Positions 25,674 to 34,260 of a stretch of 64,000 nucleotides of DNA are shown in pieces (positions within the stretch are counted from its first letter, which is position 1; the number at the start of each line of letters is the position of its first letter). The stretch covers positions 124,001-188,000 of the forward strand of contig NZ_JXTE01000004.1 of assembly GCF_000972385.1 (NCBI RefSeq), written 5' to 3'. Source of the DNA: Streptomyces sp. WM6386. GTDB taxonomy: Bacteria > Actinomycetota > Actinomycetes > Streptomycetales > Streptomycetaceae. Made by a program: the position numbers and the translations under genes. The notes below the pieces were generated by a model. The model was not told where the DNA came from. It saw only the letters and a list, made by a program, of their open reading frames with translations, and did no database searches.

Positions 25674-26654
25674 GTGAGCGGGACATCCACCGAGAACACC
25701 GAAAGCAAGGCCGACCGGCGGACACGGGTCACCGTCCTGGTCGCGCTCGTCGCCAACCTCATGATCGCCGTCGCCAAGGCGATCGGCGGCCTGATCGCGC
25801 ACTCGCCGGCCCTGCTGTCGGAGGCGGCCCACTCCGTGGCCGACAGCCTCAACGAGGTCTTCCTCCTCGCCGCGCTGCGCCGCAGCCGCCGCCCCGCCGA
25901 CCAGCGCCACCCCTTCGGCTACGGCAAGGAGCGCTACTTCTGGTCGCTGCTCGCCGCCGTCGGCATCTTCGTCATGGGCGGCTGCTTCTCCTTCTTCCAG
26001 GGCTTCGAGGCCCTGCGCGGCGGCGCGGAGGAGAAGCTCAGCGGATACGTCGCGGGCCTGATCGTGCTCGGCGTCGCCCTCCTCGCCGAAGGTGCCTCCC
26101 TGGTGCGGGCCCTGTACCAGATGCACCGCCAGGGCGGCACCGGGGACGGCCTGCGCGACCCGGCGCTGCGCACGGTGGTCGCCGAGGACGGCACGGCGGT
26201 GCTCGGCGTCACTCTCGCCATGGCGGGCATGGCCCTGCACATGGTCACCGGGGACGTCGTGTGGGAGGCGTCCGCGTCGCTGGCGATCGGGGCGCTGCTC
26301 GTCTTCGTCGCCTACCGGCTGGGCCGCGACGCCCGCGACCAGCTGATCGGCGCCGCCGCCGACCCGGAGACCAGCGACCGGATGCGGTCCCTGCTGGCCG
26401 CTCAGCCCGAGATCGACAGCGTGGAGGCGCTGTTCACGATGCAGACGGGGCTGGGGTCCTGCCTGGTGGCCGCCCGGGTCGACCTGGTGCCGGGCATCGA
26501 CAGCGAACGGGTCGAGGAGGTAGCCGTCCGTATCAAACGGTCGGTCGCCGCCACCTTCCCCGAGGCGGACCAGATCTTCCTGGACATCACCGACCGGCCC
26601 GCCCTGGAGGCACGAGAAAGCCCCGCCGCGACGGGGGAGCGCGGCGGGGCCTGA
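25674..26654 (+). CDS. Cation diffusion facilitator metal exporter
   Basis: 326 residues. Six transmembrane helices and the CDF signature LLSEAAHSVADSLNEVF with the metal-site His and Asp (HxxxD), then the cytoplasmic-face motif HPFGYGKERYFW. The second metal pair is E-D-G-T-A (VVAEDGTAV) instead of HxxxD. C-terminal cytoplasmic ferredoxin-like domain (ETSDRMRSLLAAQPEIDSVEALFTM). Start is uncertain: GTG 25674 directly follows GGAGG-like bases, and the transcript may be leaderless. Likely exports Zn, Mn or Fe. The 3' end encodes a hairpin. Confidence 0.88.
   Translation: MSGTSTENTESKADRRTRVTVLVALVANLMIAVAKAIGGLIAHSPALLSEAAHSVADSLNEVFLLAALRRSRRPADQRHPFGYGKERYFWSLLAAVGIFVMGGCFSFFQGFEALRGGAEEKLSGYVAGLIVLGVALLAEGASLVRALYQMHRQGGTGDGLRDPALRTVVAEDGTAVLGVTLAMAGMALHMVTGDVVWEASASLAIGALLVFVAYRLGRDARDQLIGAAADPETSDRMRSLLAAQPEIDSVEALFTMQTGLGSCLVAARVDLVPGIDSERVEEVAVRIKRSVAATFPEADQIFLDITDRPALEARESPAATGERGGA
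26620..26650 (+). terminator. Hairpin inside the 3' end of the CDF gene
   Basis: Perfect 11-bp arms GCCCCGCCGCG (26620-26630) and CGCGGCGGGGC (26640-26650) with a 9-nt loop, ending just before the TGA stop at 26652. It may serve as terminator between convergent genes. A further weak inverted repeat CCCGCCC/GGGCGGG with a 7-T loop lies at 26690-26719. Confidence 0.55.
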
Positions 26655-26733
26655 GGCTCAGGTGCCCGGCGGGTGGAGCTTCATGCGTACCCGCCCAAGT
26701 TTTTTTACCCGAGGGCGGGGACGCCCGCCCGGA

Positions 26734-27183
26734 TCAGTCCGTGTCGGACGGTTCGAGCACGAAGACCGGGATCTCCCGGTCCGTCTTCTCCTGGTAGTCG
26801 GCGTACGGCGGATAGGCCGCCACCGCTCGCTCCCACCACTCGGCCTTCTCGGCGCCGGTGACCTCACGGGCGGTCATGTCCCGCTTCTCCGGCCCGTCCT
26901 GGAGCTCCACCCGGGGGTCGGCCTTGACGTTGTGGTACCAGACCGGGTGCTTGGGCGCCCCGCCCAGCGAGGCGACCGCGGCGTACCGCCCGCCGTGCTC
27001 GACCCGCATCAGCGGAGTCTTGCGGATCTTGCCGCTCCTGCCACCCACGGTGGTCAGAATGATGACGGGCATTCCCGTGTTCTGCAGGGTGGTGCCCTTG
27101 GTGCCGCCGGAGCCTTCGTACAGCTCCACCTGCTCGCGCACCCACCCGGTAGGACTGGGCTCGTACTCGCCCTCGAGAGGCAT
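26734..27183 (-). CDS. F420-dependent nitroreductase-family (DDN-like) oxidoreductase
   Basis: 149 residues. Signature [65 protein letters not shown] is typical of the deazaflavin-dependent nitroreductase family, which uses F420H2. C-terminal [36 protein letters not shown] also fits. Length matches the family with ATG 27183; an upstream TTG at 27243 would add 20 unlikely residues. Divergent from the SnoaL-like gene. Confidence 0.87.
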   Translation of the reverse strand: MPLEGEYEPSPTGWVREQVELYEGSGGTKGTTLQNTGMPVIILTTVGGRSGKIRKTPLMRVEHGGRYAAVASLGGAPKHPVWYHNVKADPRVELQDGPEKRDMTAREVTGAEKAEWWERAVAAYPPYADYQEKTDREIPVFVLEPSDTD

Positions 27184-27368
27184 GGCATCCGTCCCATCGT
27201 CGTCGTGTACTACGGCTTGCTGACTGACATCGTCCCTCAACACCCGAGCCCCGGGGATTCATCCGTTCCGGAGGCTCGGATTCGGTCGGGCTCCATGACC
27301 TCGGAGGTAATCGCGCATGGCCGGTCCCCGCGGGCACAGTGAGACCCGGCCCAAGGAGAGGATCACCG

Positions 27369-27800
27369 ATGACCACCACCGCGACGACGACCCGTGCCGT
27401 GGTCGAGGAACTGCTGCGGCGCATCGGCGCGGGCGACCCGGAGCGGATCGCCGAGCTCTACGCCGACCAGGGCGACTGGAAGCTGAACTGGCCGCAGGAC
27501 GAGCACGGCCGCCCCGCCACCCCCTGGATCCGGCATCGCTCCACCCGGGCGGACGCCGCCGCCCACTACCGCGAACTGGCCGCCGGTCATCTCCCGGGTG
27601 AGGCGGCCACCGAGATCGAGCGCATCCTCGTCGACGGCACCGACGCGGTGGTCCTCGGCGAGATCCGGCAGACCGCCCGGGCGACGGGGCGTGCGTATCT
27701 CGCCACCTTCGCGCTGCACCTGACCGTCGAGGACGGCCTGATCGCCCGCCATCACGTGTACGAGGACAGCCTCGCCGTCGCCCGTGCCTTCGCACCGTGA
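27369..27800 (+). CDS. SnoaL-like/NTF2-fold protein
   Basis: 143 residues, alpha+beta barrel of the NTF2 superfamily: RAVVEELLRRIGAGDPERIAELYADQGDWKLNW and FALHLTVEDGLIARHHVYEDSLAVARAF. Such proteins are small-molecule isomerases, hydrolases or cyclases; substrate unknown. ATG 27369 has AAGGAGAGG 8 bp upstream. Convergent with the LysE-type gene (3 bp). Confidence 0.82.
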   Translation: MTTTATTTRAVVEELLRRIGAGDPERIAELYADQGDWKLNWPQDEHGRPATPWIRHRSTRADAAAHYRELAAGHLPGEAATEIERILVDGTDAVVLGEIRQTARATGRAYLATFALHLTVEDGLIARHHVYEDSLAVARAFAP

Positions 27801-27803
27801 CGG

Positions 27804-28457
27804 TCACGACGACAGCATCATCCGCACGGCCAGCCCCATGATCACGCCGCTCGACACCACGGCCGTCACCAGCCGCCCCCGTCTGCCGGTCAGCACCCTG
27901 CCGAGCAGCGCGCCACCCCCGGCCAGCAGCAGCTGCCAGCTCGCGGAGGCGAGGAAGGCCGCCACGACGAACACGCCCTGCTCCAGCGGGCGGACCGGGT
28001 CGGTGGTGCGGGTGCCGAGGACCAGGGCCGCGAAGTAGATCACGGTGGTCGGGTTGAGCAGGGTGATCCCGAGCAGCGCCAGATACGCCCGCGCGGGGCT
28101 CGGGGGAGGCGGGTCGGAGCGCGTGGTGAGCCGACGGTCGCGGTACTGGCGTACGGCGACGACCGCACCCCGTGCCGCCAACGCGAGCAGCAGCAGGGCG
28201 GAGGCCCAGCGCAGCGGCCCGAGCACCGGACGCAGGGCGGCGGCGAGGGCGGCGCCCCCGACCGTGGCCACCAGGGCGTACAGCCCGTCGGCGGTCGCGA
28301 CGCCGAGCGCGGCACAGACCCCGGTGCGCAGGGAGGTACGGGCGGTGAGGGAGACGAGATAGGTCGCGACCGCGCCGACGGGCACGGCGATGCCGTATCC
28401 CGCGAGCAGCCCCGCGACCAGCGCGGCGGTCACGACGTGGGAAGCGTCGGTCCCCAC
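27804..28457 (-). CDS. LysE-family exporter
   Basis: 217 residues, about six transmembrane helices. LysE/RhtB features: N-terminal GYGIAVPVGAVATYLVSLTARTSLRTGVCAALGVATADGLYALVATVGG and the mid-protein LALLGITLLNPTTVIYFAALVLG with the family Asn-Pro. Exports amino acids or small metabolites. The start is uncertain: GTG 28457 was chosen by family length; no strong ribosome-binding site is visible. Confidence 0.82.
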   Translation of the reverse strand: MGTDASHVVTAALVAGLLAGYGIAVPVGAVATYLVSLTARTSLRTGVCAALGVATADGLYALVATVGGAALAAALRPVLGPLRWASALLLLALAARGAVVAVRQYRDRRLTTRSDPPPPSPARAYLALLGITLLNPTTVIYFAALVLGTRTTDPVRPLEQGVFVVAAFLASASWQLLLAGGGALLGRVLTGRRGRLVTAVVSSGVIMGLAVRMMLSS

Positions 28458-28702
28458 GGTCGGCCGGACTGCTGCTGGAACCGCACCGGACGAACGGCGG
28501 CGGTCAGCGGCAGAAGGGCATCGAAGGTAGGCATGGCCGGATTCTGGGGGCGGCCGGGGGCCGGTGACAACCGAATTACGGGGGCGATCCCCGGCCAGAT
28601 CGCGCATCCGGGGGATCTGGCCGAACTTGCCGTCCCGCAACTAGATGCCCGGGGCATCCAATGAGGACACGCAAGAGGCACCCTTCGTCTGCGAGGTCTT
28701 CC

Positions 28703-29890
28703 ATGACGGAAACGGAACCCGTCGCCTTCCCCCAGGACCGGACCTGCCCCTACCACCCGCCCGCCGCCTACGCCCCCCTGCGCGCCTCCCGCCCACTGAC
28801 CCGCATCCGGCTCTACGACGGCCGTCCTGCCTGGTTGGTGACCGGACACGCACTCGCCCGCGACCTGCTCGCCGACCGACGGCTGTCCACCGATCGCACC
28901 CGCCCCGGCTTCCCGGCCCCCACCGAACGCTTCGCGGCGGTCAAGGACCGGAAGGCCGCGCTGCTGGGCTACGACGATCCCGAACACCACGCCCAGCGCC
29001 GCAGGATGATCCCCAGCTTCACGCTCAAACGCGCCGCGGGACTGCGCCCGCAGATCCAGCGGATCGTGGACGAGCGACTCGACGCGATGATCGAACAGGG
29101 GCCGCCGGCCGAGCTGGTGAGCGCCTTCGCGCTGCCCGTGCCCTCGACGGTGATCTGCGCCCTCCTCGGTGTCCCGTACGCCGATCACGATTTCTTCGAG
29201 GGGCAGTCGCGCCGGCTGCTGCGCGGGCCGACGGCCGCCGACACCCTGGACGCGCGTGACCGGCTGGACGCGTACTTCGAGGAGCTGATCGACCGCAAGC
29301 GGCGGGACCGGGAGTCCGGCGACGGCGTGCTGGACGAACTCGTCCACGAGGGCGCCGTGGACCGCGGGGAACTGATCACCCTGGCCACCGTCCTGCTGGT
29401 CGCCGGGCACGAGACCACCGCGAACATGATCTCGCTCGGCACCTACACCCTTCTCCAACACCCCGACCGGCTGGCCGAGTTGCGGGCCGATCCGACCCTC
29501 CTGCCCACCGCCGTGGAGGAGTTGATGCGGCTGCTGTCGATCGCGGACGGACTGCTGCGGATGGCGGTCGAGGACATCGAGCTGGACGGGGCGACGATCC
29601 GGTCCGGCGACGGCGTGGTGTTCTCGACCTCGGTCATCAACCGCGACGAGGACGTCTACCCCGCCCCGGACAGCCTCGACTGGCACCGTTCCGCCCGCCA
29701 TCACGTCGGGTTCGGCTTCGGTATCCACCAGTGCCTGGGGCAGAACCTGGCCCGCGCGGAAATGGAGATCGCCCTGCGCACCCTCCTGGAGCGGCTGCCC
29801 ACGCTGCGCCTGGCCGCCCCGGCGGACGAGATCCCCTTCAAGCCCGGCGACACCATCCAGGGGATGCTGGAACTCCCCGTGACCTGGTAA
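28703..29890 (+). CDS. Cytochrome P450, CYP105-like
   Basis: 395 residues, a complete class I P450: I-helix LLVAGHETTAN (232-241), ExxR as E273-L-M-R276, and haem loop FGFGIHQCLG (337-346) with axial Cys344. N-terminal FPQDRTCPYHPPAAYAPLRASRPLTRIRL is characteristic of the CYP105 group, which oxidises xenobiotics and polyketides. Start ATG 28703 (GAGG 8 bp upstream) is preferred to GTG/ATG further up. A ferredoxin follows 12 bp downstream, as in many CYP105 operons. Confidence 0.9.
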   Translation: MTETEPVAFPQDRTCPYHPPAAYAPLRASRPLTRIRLYDGRPAWLVTGHALARDLLADRRLSTDRTRPGFPAPTERFAAVKDRKAALLGYDDPEHHAQRRRMIPSFTLKRAAGLRPQIQRIVDERLDAMIEQGPPAELVSAFALPVPSTVICALLGVPYADHDFFEGQSRRLLRGPTAADTLDARDRLDAYFEELIDRKRRDRESGDGVLDELVHEGAVDRGELITLATVLLVAGHETTANMISLGTYTLLQHPDRLAELRADPTLLPTAVEELMRLLSIADGLLRMAVEDIELDGATIRSGDGVVFSTSVINRDEDVYPAPDSLDWHRSARHHVGFGFGIHQCLGQNLARAEMEIALRTLLERLPTLRLAAPADEIPFKPGDTIQGMLELPVTW

Positions 29891-29902
29891 GAGGCTCCGC
29901 CC

Positions 29903-30094
29903 ATGCACATCGACATCGACAAGGACGCCTGCATCGGGGCCGGTCAGTGCGCCCTGGCAGCCCCGGGCGTGTTCACCCAGGACGACGACGGATTCAGCGA
30001 ACTGATGCCCGGCCGGGAGGACGGCGCCGGCGACCCGATGGTGCGCGAGGCGGCCAGGGCCTGCCCCGTCGGGGCCATCACGACGTCCGGCTGA
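29903..30094 (+). CDS. 3Fe-4S ferredoxin partner of the P450
   Basis: 63 residues. Cys10, Cys16 and Cys54 (CIGAGQC ... ARACPVGAI) are the three cluster ligands; the position of the usual fourth Cys is Ala13, which indicates a 3Fe-4S cluster. It transfers electrons from a ferredoxin reductase, not found nearby, to the P450 encoded just upstream. Acidic surface (DIDKDACIGAG, DDDGFSE). Confidence 0.93.
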   Translation: MHIDIDKDACIGAGQCALAAPGVFTQDDDGFSELMPGREDGAGDPMVREAARACPVGAITTSG

Positions 30095-30126
30095 TCACCC
30101 GGAGCGGAAGATCCCTGCGGAAACCG

Positions 30127-30684
30127 TCACGGCCGGGCGAGGTCCATCAGTGACCGGGCCGCCTCCCGTGCCTCCCTGGCCGGCCCGGTGGTCCGGGTGA
30201 TGCCGGCCGTGACCATCGCCCCCTCGGCCAGCAGGAACAGCCGGCCGGTCAGGCCGTCCGGGAGTCCGGCGTCCGCCACAAGAGCGGCGAGGTAGGCGCG
30301 GAACGCCCCTTTGTGCGCCCGCACCTGGGCCGTCACCCGGCTCGACGTCGCGCCCAGTTCGCCGTAGGAATTGATCCACGCGCACCCGCGGAACCCGTCC
30401 TCCCCGAACCACCGCTCCAGCCAGTCGAAGACGGCGAGGATCCGCTCCCGGGGGTCCTCGCCGCGCTCGACGTACTCCGCGAGCCGCTCCCGCCACCGCA
30501 CGTCACGGCGCTCCAGATAGGCCTCCACCAACTGCTCCTTCGCGGGGAAGAGTTGGTACAGCCGCTTGAGCGAGACCCCCGACGCGCCGCGGATGTCGTC
30601 CATGCCGACGGACTGGATGCCCCGGCCGTAGAACAGCTCCTCGGCGGCGTCCAGTGCCTGCTCCCGGGCGGTCGCGCTGTCCAT
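30127..30684 (-). CDS. TetR-family transcriptional regulator
   Basis: 185 residues. HTH: ALDAAEELFYGRGIQSVGMDDIRGASGVSLKRLYQLFPAKEQLVEAYL. C-terminal ligand domain resembles TetR_C_33-type regulators with a WINSYGELGA segment. ATG 30684. Divergent from the NTF2-fold gene at 30780 with two perfect operator-like palindromes between, so it probably represses both. Confidence 0.9.
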   Translation of the reverse strand: MDSATAREQALDAAEELFYGRGIQSVGMDDIRGASGVSLKRLYQLFPAKEQLVEAYLERRDVRWRERLAEYVERGEDPRERILAVFDWLERWFGEDGFRGCAWINSYGELGATSSRVTAQVRAHKGAFRAYLAALVADAGLPDGLTGRLFLLAEGAMVTAGITRTTGPAREAREAARSLMDLARP

Positions 30685-30704
30685 GCCGGGTCACTCCTTG
30701 ACGT

Positions 30705-30756
30705 GAGAACGTGCGTTCTCCTACGGTAGCAGCCACCCGGGAGAACGCACGTTCTC
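30705..30756. promoter_or_regulatory. Twin TetR operators
   Basis: GAGAACGTGCGTTCTC (30705-30720) and GAGAACGCACGTTCTC (30741-30756). The second is the exact reverse complement of the first, arms GAGAACG/CGTTCTC intact in both. Centres are 36 bp apart. Located between the tetR and NTF2-fold starts. Confidence 0.8.
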
Positions 30757-30779
30757 CCTTTCCGGCCACGGAGGATGAC

Positions 30780-31238
30780 ATGACCGACCGTCCACCCCTG
30801 CCGCCCTTCACCCGCGAGAGCGCGGCTCAGAAGGTGCGGGCCGCCGAGGACGCCTGGAACACCCGCGACCCGCACAAGGTGGCGCTGGCCTACTCCGAGG
30901 ACTCGGTGTGGCGCAACCGCGGAACCTTCGTCACCGGCCGCGCCGAGATCGTCGAGTTCCTCACCGCGAAGTGGGCGCGCGAGCAGGAGTACGCACTGCG
31001 CAAGGACCTGTGGGCCTTCGACGGCCACCGCATCGCCGTCCGCTTCCAGTACGAGTGCCGGGACACCGACGGCCAGTGGTGGCGCGCGTACGGCAACGAA
31101 CTCTGGGAGTTCGACGAGCACGGCCTGATGACCCGGCGCGAGGCCAGCATCAACGACGTACCGATCGAGGAGAAGGAACGCCGCGTCCTCGGCCCGCGGC
31201 CCGAGACCGAGCGCGGGGCGACCTTCCCGCTTCAGTAG
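30780..31238 (+). CDS. DUF1348 / NTF2-fold protein
   Basis: 152 residues: [56 protein letters not shown] and [53 protein letters not shown] are the DUF1348 signature, an NTF2-like family of unknown enzymatic role found next to TetR regulators. ATG 30780 has GGAGG 6 bp upstream. Probably TetR-controlled. Confidence 0.9.
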   Translation: MTDRPPLPPFTRESAAQKVRAAEDAWNTRDPHKVALAYSEDSVWRNRGTFVTGRAEIVEFLTAKWAREQEYALRKDLWAFDGHRIAVRFQYECRDTDGQWWRAYGNELWEFDEHGLMTRREASINDVPIEEKERRVLGPRPETERGATFPLQ

Positions 31239-31247
31239 GGTCGGCGG

Positions 31248-31763
31248 GTGACCGAACAGGCCGGGAAACCCTTCCTCTACGTCGTCGTCTGCGCCGCCGG
31301 GATCGCCGCGGGAGTCGGCGAACTCATCACCGCCGCCCAGGAAGAGGGCTGGGAGGTCGGGGTCATCGCCACGCCCGTCGCGATGAACGGCTTCTTCGAC
31401 ACCGCCGCCGTCGAGGCCCGGACCGGCCGTCCGATCCGTTCCGCCTGGCGCACCCCCGCAGAGCCGCGCCCCTTCCCGCCACCGGACGCCGTGGTGGTCG
31501 CGCCCGCCACCTTCAACACCGTCAACAAATGGGCGGCCGGCCTGGGCGACACACTGGCCGTCGGCACCCTGTGCGAGGCGTCTGGCCTGGGCGTCCCCAT
31601 CGCCGTACTGCCGTGTGTGGCCGACGCGTTGGCCGCCCATCCCGCCTACCAGGACAGCCTGATACGGCTGCGGGGGATGGGGGTGCGGTTCGGTCCGCCC
31701 TTCGCGGGGGAGCCGGGGGCCGAGTTCGCGTGGGAGCAGGCGCTGGACCTGCTCAGACGGTGA
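31248..31763 (+). CDS. Flavoprotein (PPC decarboxylase-like fold)
   Basis: 171 residues. Flavoprotein superfamily: LYVVVCAAGIAAGVGELITAAQEEGWEVGVIATPVA and the motif VVVAPATFNTVNKWAAGLGDTLAVGTLCEA, in which PATFNTxNK is the FMN-binding PASANT-like sequence. Related to phosphopantothenoylcysteine decarboxylase and lantibiotic decarboxylases, but lacks the typical catalytic His at the usual position as far as can be seen, so function is open. Starts at GTG 31248, 9 bp after the DUF1348 gene; ends overlapping the convergent hydrolase. Confidence 0.82.
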   Translation: MTEQAGKPFLYVVVCAAGIAAGVGELITAAQEEGWEVGVIATPVAMNGFFDTAAVEARTGRPIRSAWRTPAEPRPFPPPDAVVVAPATFNTVNKWAAGLGDTLAVGTLCEASGLGVPIAVLPCVADALAAHPAYQDSLIRLRGMGVRFGPPFAGEPGAEFAWEQALDLLRR

Positions 31764-32529
31764 GCTGCCAAGGGGTGCCGATGGGCAGCCAGTGCACCTG
31801 CGGGCCCTCGGCGAGCACCTTCTCCGCGCTCTGGCGGCCCTCCTGGAAGTGCGACCAGCCCTCGTAGTGGACGGGCAGCACCGTGTGCGGTCGCAGCAGG
31901 CCGCACAGCTCCACCGCCCGGGCCGCGGTCATCGTGTAGCGGACCGGGCCGGTCACCGGGAAACGCACACCGCCCAGGTGCAGCAGGGCGGTCCCCACAT
32001 CCACCCGGCGGGCGACCTCGCGCACCCCGTCGTAGAGGACCGTGTCGCCCGAGATCCACAGCGCGCCGTGCTCCTGCCCCTGCCGGCTCAGCGCGAAGCC
32101 GGTCACCTCGCCGACGATCGGGCGGGAGAACCGGGGACCGTGGCGGGCCGGGGTGGCCGTGACCTCGATGGTGGGGCGGCCCGGTGTCTGGAGCCGCCAG
32201 GTCGTCCACGGGTCGAGTCCGCGGGCATTGCCGCCCAGCCGACGGGCCCCGGACGGGGTCGTCAGGACGACGTCCGCCCTCGGCAGCTGGGCGCGTCCGG
32301 CCGTGTCCAGGTTGTCGGCGTGATGGTCATGGGTGAGCAACACCGCGTCCAGCGGCGGGAGTTCGGAGGCCGGCACGGCCGGTCCCGCGGTCTTGCGGGA
32401 GGACGTGCCCCAGCCGAAGGAGTAGCGGCGGCCGGGCGGGTCGAATGTCGGGTCCGTCAGCAGCCGCCGGCCGGCGACCTCGATCAACGTGGTCGGACCG
32501 CCGATGTGCGTGATACGGATCTCGGTCAT
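31753..32529 (-). CDS. UlaG-like metallo-beta-lactamase fold hydrolase
   Basis: 258 residues. Starts MTEIRITHIGGPTTLIEVAGRRLLTDPTFD, then the metal-binding THDHHADNLD motif, TPARHGP, and a terminal VLPVHYEGW with another His. This is the RNaseZ/UlaG-type MBL subgroup, binding one or two metal ions; substrate unknown. ATG 32529 has GGAAGGG ~8 bp upstream. Its 3' end overlaps the flavoprotein gene by 11 bp. Confidence 0.87.
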   Translation of the reverse strand: MTEIRITHIGGPTTLIEVAGRRLLTDPTFDPPGRRYSFGWGTSSRKTAGPAVPASELPPLDAVLLTHDHHADNLDTAGRAQLPRADVVLTTPSGARRLGGNARGLDPWTTWRLQTPGRPTIEVTATPARHGPRFSRPIVGEVTGFALSRQGQEHGALWISGDTVLYDGVREVARRVDVGTALLHLGGVRFPVTGPVRYTMTAARAVELCGLLRPHTVLPVHYEGWSHFQEGRQSAEKVLAEGPQVHWLPIGTPWQLTV

Positions 32530-32586
32530 ACGACGGTCCCTTCCGCAGGCCCGGGGCGGCACGCGCCAACCGCCCCGGACGGTGGG

Positions 32587-33385
32587 CTACTCGGCGTGCG
32601 ACACGGCCCAGTCGAGGGCGTGGTCGGCGACCTCCTCCCAGCCGGGCGCGGCGGGCAGCAGATGCGGGCGGCCCGCGAACTCCCTGACCTCGGTGACCGT
32701 GTTCGACTTGTAGTGCCTGGCGTTGGACTGCTGCACCCTGGGCGGCATCAGATGATCATGCTCGCCCGAGACGAACAACAACGGCGCGCGGTCGTCATTG
32801 TGGTAGTTCACGTACGTGCTCTGGTGGCCCGGCCGCAGCGTCGCCAGGGCGCTGTCCCAGAAGATGCTCCCGGACGCGGGGACCGCGTAGCGCTGGTACA
32901 GCGCGCGGGACTCCTCCTCCGGGAACGTGTTGGTGAAGGCGTAGTGCCACTGCTCGAAGGTCAGGCCGACCGCACGGTGCCGGTTGGCCGGGTTCTTCAG
33001 CACGGGGAACGCCGCCTTGATCTGGGTCAGCGGCACCACCGCGACGCCCTCCGTGGGCGCCGAGTTGAGGGCGACGCCCGCCGCCCCGAACCCCCGGTCG
33101 AGCAGCAGCTGGACGAAGACGCCCCCGGCGGAGTGACCGATCAGAACAGGTGGTCGGTCCAGGCCGCGGACCAAGGTCTCCAGACTGTCCAGGATCTGTT
33201 GGACCGTCACCTTCTCGATCGGCGTCGGATCGGCGTTGAGCGACTCGACCTCCACCTCGAAGCCGGGGTAGGCGGGGGTGAGAACGCGGTAGCCGCGCTT
33301 CTCGTAGTGGGCGGCCCCACTGCTCCCAACTCCGTGGGGTGACCCAGAAGCCGTGGATGAGGACGATGGTGTCCGGAGCGCTCAT
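32587..33385 (-). pseudogene. Alpha/beta hydrolase, frameshifted
   Basis: The N-terminus (MSAPDTIVLIHGFWVTPRSWEQW, oxyanion motif HGFW) is in one frame from ATG 33385; the rest (RGYRVLTPAYPGFEVEVESL ... GHSAGG ... SGEHDHLMPP ... GRPHLL) continues in another. The frames join at about 33307-33318: deleting one G from the GGGG run (minus strand of 33315-33318) gives SWEQWAAHYEKRGYRVL, which reads like intact homologues. Nucleophile Ser (GHSAGG), acid Asp and His are all present. Thus the gene is a hydrolase broken by a single-base insertion, or a homopolymer sequencing error. First distal member of a three-hydrolase run. Confidence 0.8.
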
Positions 33386-33404
33386 GACTCCTCCTTCGCA
33401 GGTG

Positions 33405-34238
33405 TCAGCAGGTGGCGCGGTACGCGGCCTCGATGTGCCGGACGACGGTGTCCGGGCGCGACATCATCACGACGTGCGAAGCCCCCTTGGCCTCGACGAC
33501 CCTGCTGCCGGCCCGCTCGGCCATGAACCGCTGCACCGCGGGCGGGATGACCCGGTCGGCGCCGGCGACGACGTACCACGACGGCAGGGACCGCCACGCC
33601 GGTACGCCGCTGGCGGAGTCCAACCCGCGTAGGCTGCCCGGGCGTTGGGCCACCGCCATCGCCCGGGTCAGCGAGCGCGGCAGGTCCTGGGCGAAGACGT
33701 CGTGGAACTTCGCCGGATCGATGTAGCCGTCGATGCCGGGATCGCTGCTGCCGGGGATCGGGTACGGCCGGGTGACCAGCGCGCCCGGCAACTGGCTGCC
33801 GGGGAACCGGCCCGCCAGTTCCAGCGCGGTCTCGCCCTTGTCGGGCGCGAACGCGGCCACGTACACGAGCGCCCTGACGTTCGGGTTGGCGAGCGCGGCG
33901 TTGGTGATGACCTCGCCGCCGTAGGAGTGGCCGACCAGGACGACCGGGCCGGGGAACGTGGCGACGACGCTGGAGACGTACGCCGCGTCACCGGCGAGGT
34001 CACGCAGGGGGTTGGCCGGTGCGATGACGTCGTAACCCGCCTTGAGCAGCCGGGAACTGACCTCGTTCCAGCCGGAGGCGTCGGCGAACACACCATGGAC
34101 GAGGACGACGGTCGGTCTGGTGCCGGAGGTGGCCGAGGCGGCCGAGACGGGCGTCGCCGCGGTGCCGACGGTGAGCGCACCGCCCGCCGCGACGAGCCCA
34201 CCGAGGACGCGACGGCGGGGCTGGCTTTCGGAGACCAT
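33405..34238 (-). CDS. Secreted alpha/beta hydrolase with Tat-type signal
   Basis: 277 residues. Twin-arginine signal (PRRRVLGGLVAAGGALTVGTAATPVSAASA, RRR followed by a hydrophobic core and AxA cleavage site near residue 33). Mature enzyme has the oxyanion motif LVHGVFADASGW, nucleophile elbow GHSYGG, and a C-terminal GASHVVMMSRPD with the catalytic His. Related to non-haem peroxidase/esterase hydrolases; substrate unknown. Same orientation as its two hydrolase neighbours, 22 bp from the next. Confidence 0.87.
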   Translation of the reverse strand: MVSESQPRRRVLGGLVAAGGALTVGTAATPVSAASATSGTRPTVVLVHGVFADASGWNEVSSRLLKAGYDVIAPANPLRDLAGDAAYVSSVVATFPGPVVLVGHSYGGEVITNAALANPNVRALVYVAAFAPDKGETALELAGRFPGSQLPGALVTRPYPIPGSSDPGIDGYIDPAKFHDVFAQDLPRSLTRAMAVAQRPGSLRGLDSASGVPAWRSLPSWYVVAGADRVIPPAVQRFMAERAGSRVVEAKGASHVVMMSRPDTVVRHIEAAYRATC

Positions 34239-34260
34239 GCCTTGGGGATTCCTTCCGGGG

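Noticed and set aside
26690..26719. T7 run between CCCGCCC and GGGCGGG as an intrinsic terminator
   Set aside because: The T-run is in the loop, not after the stem, so it does not fit a classic terminator on either strand.
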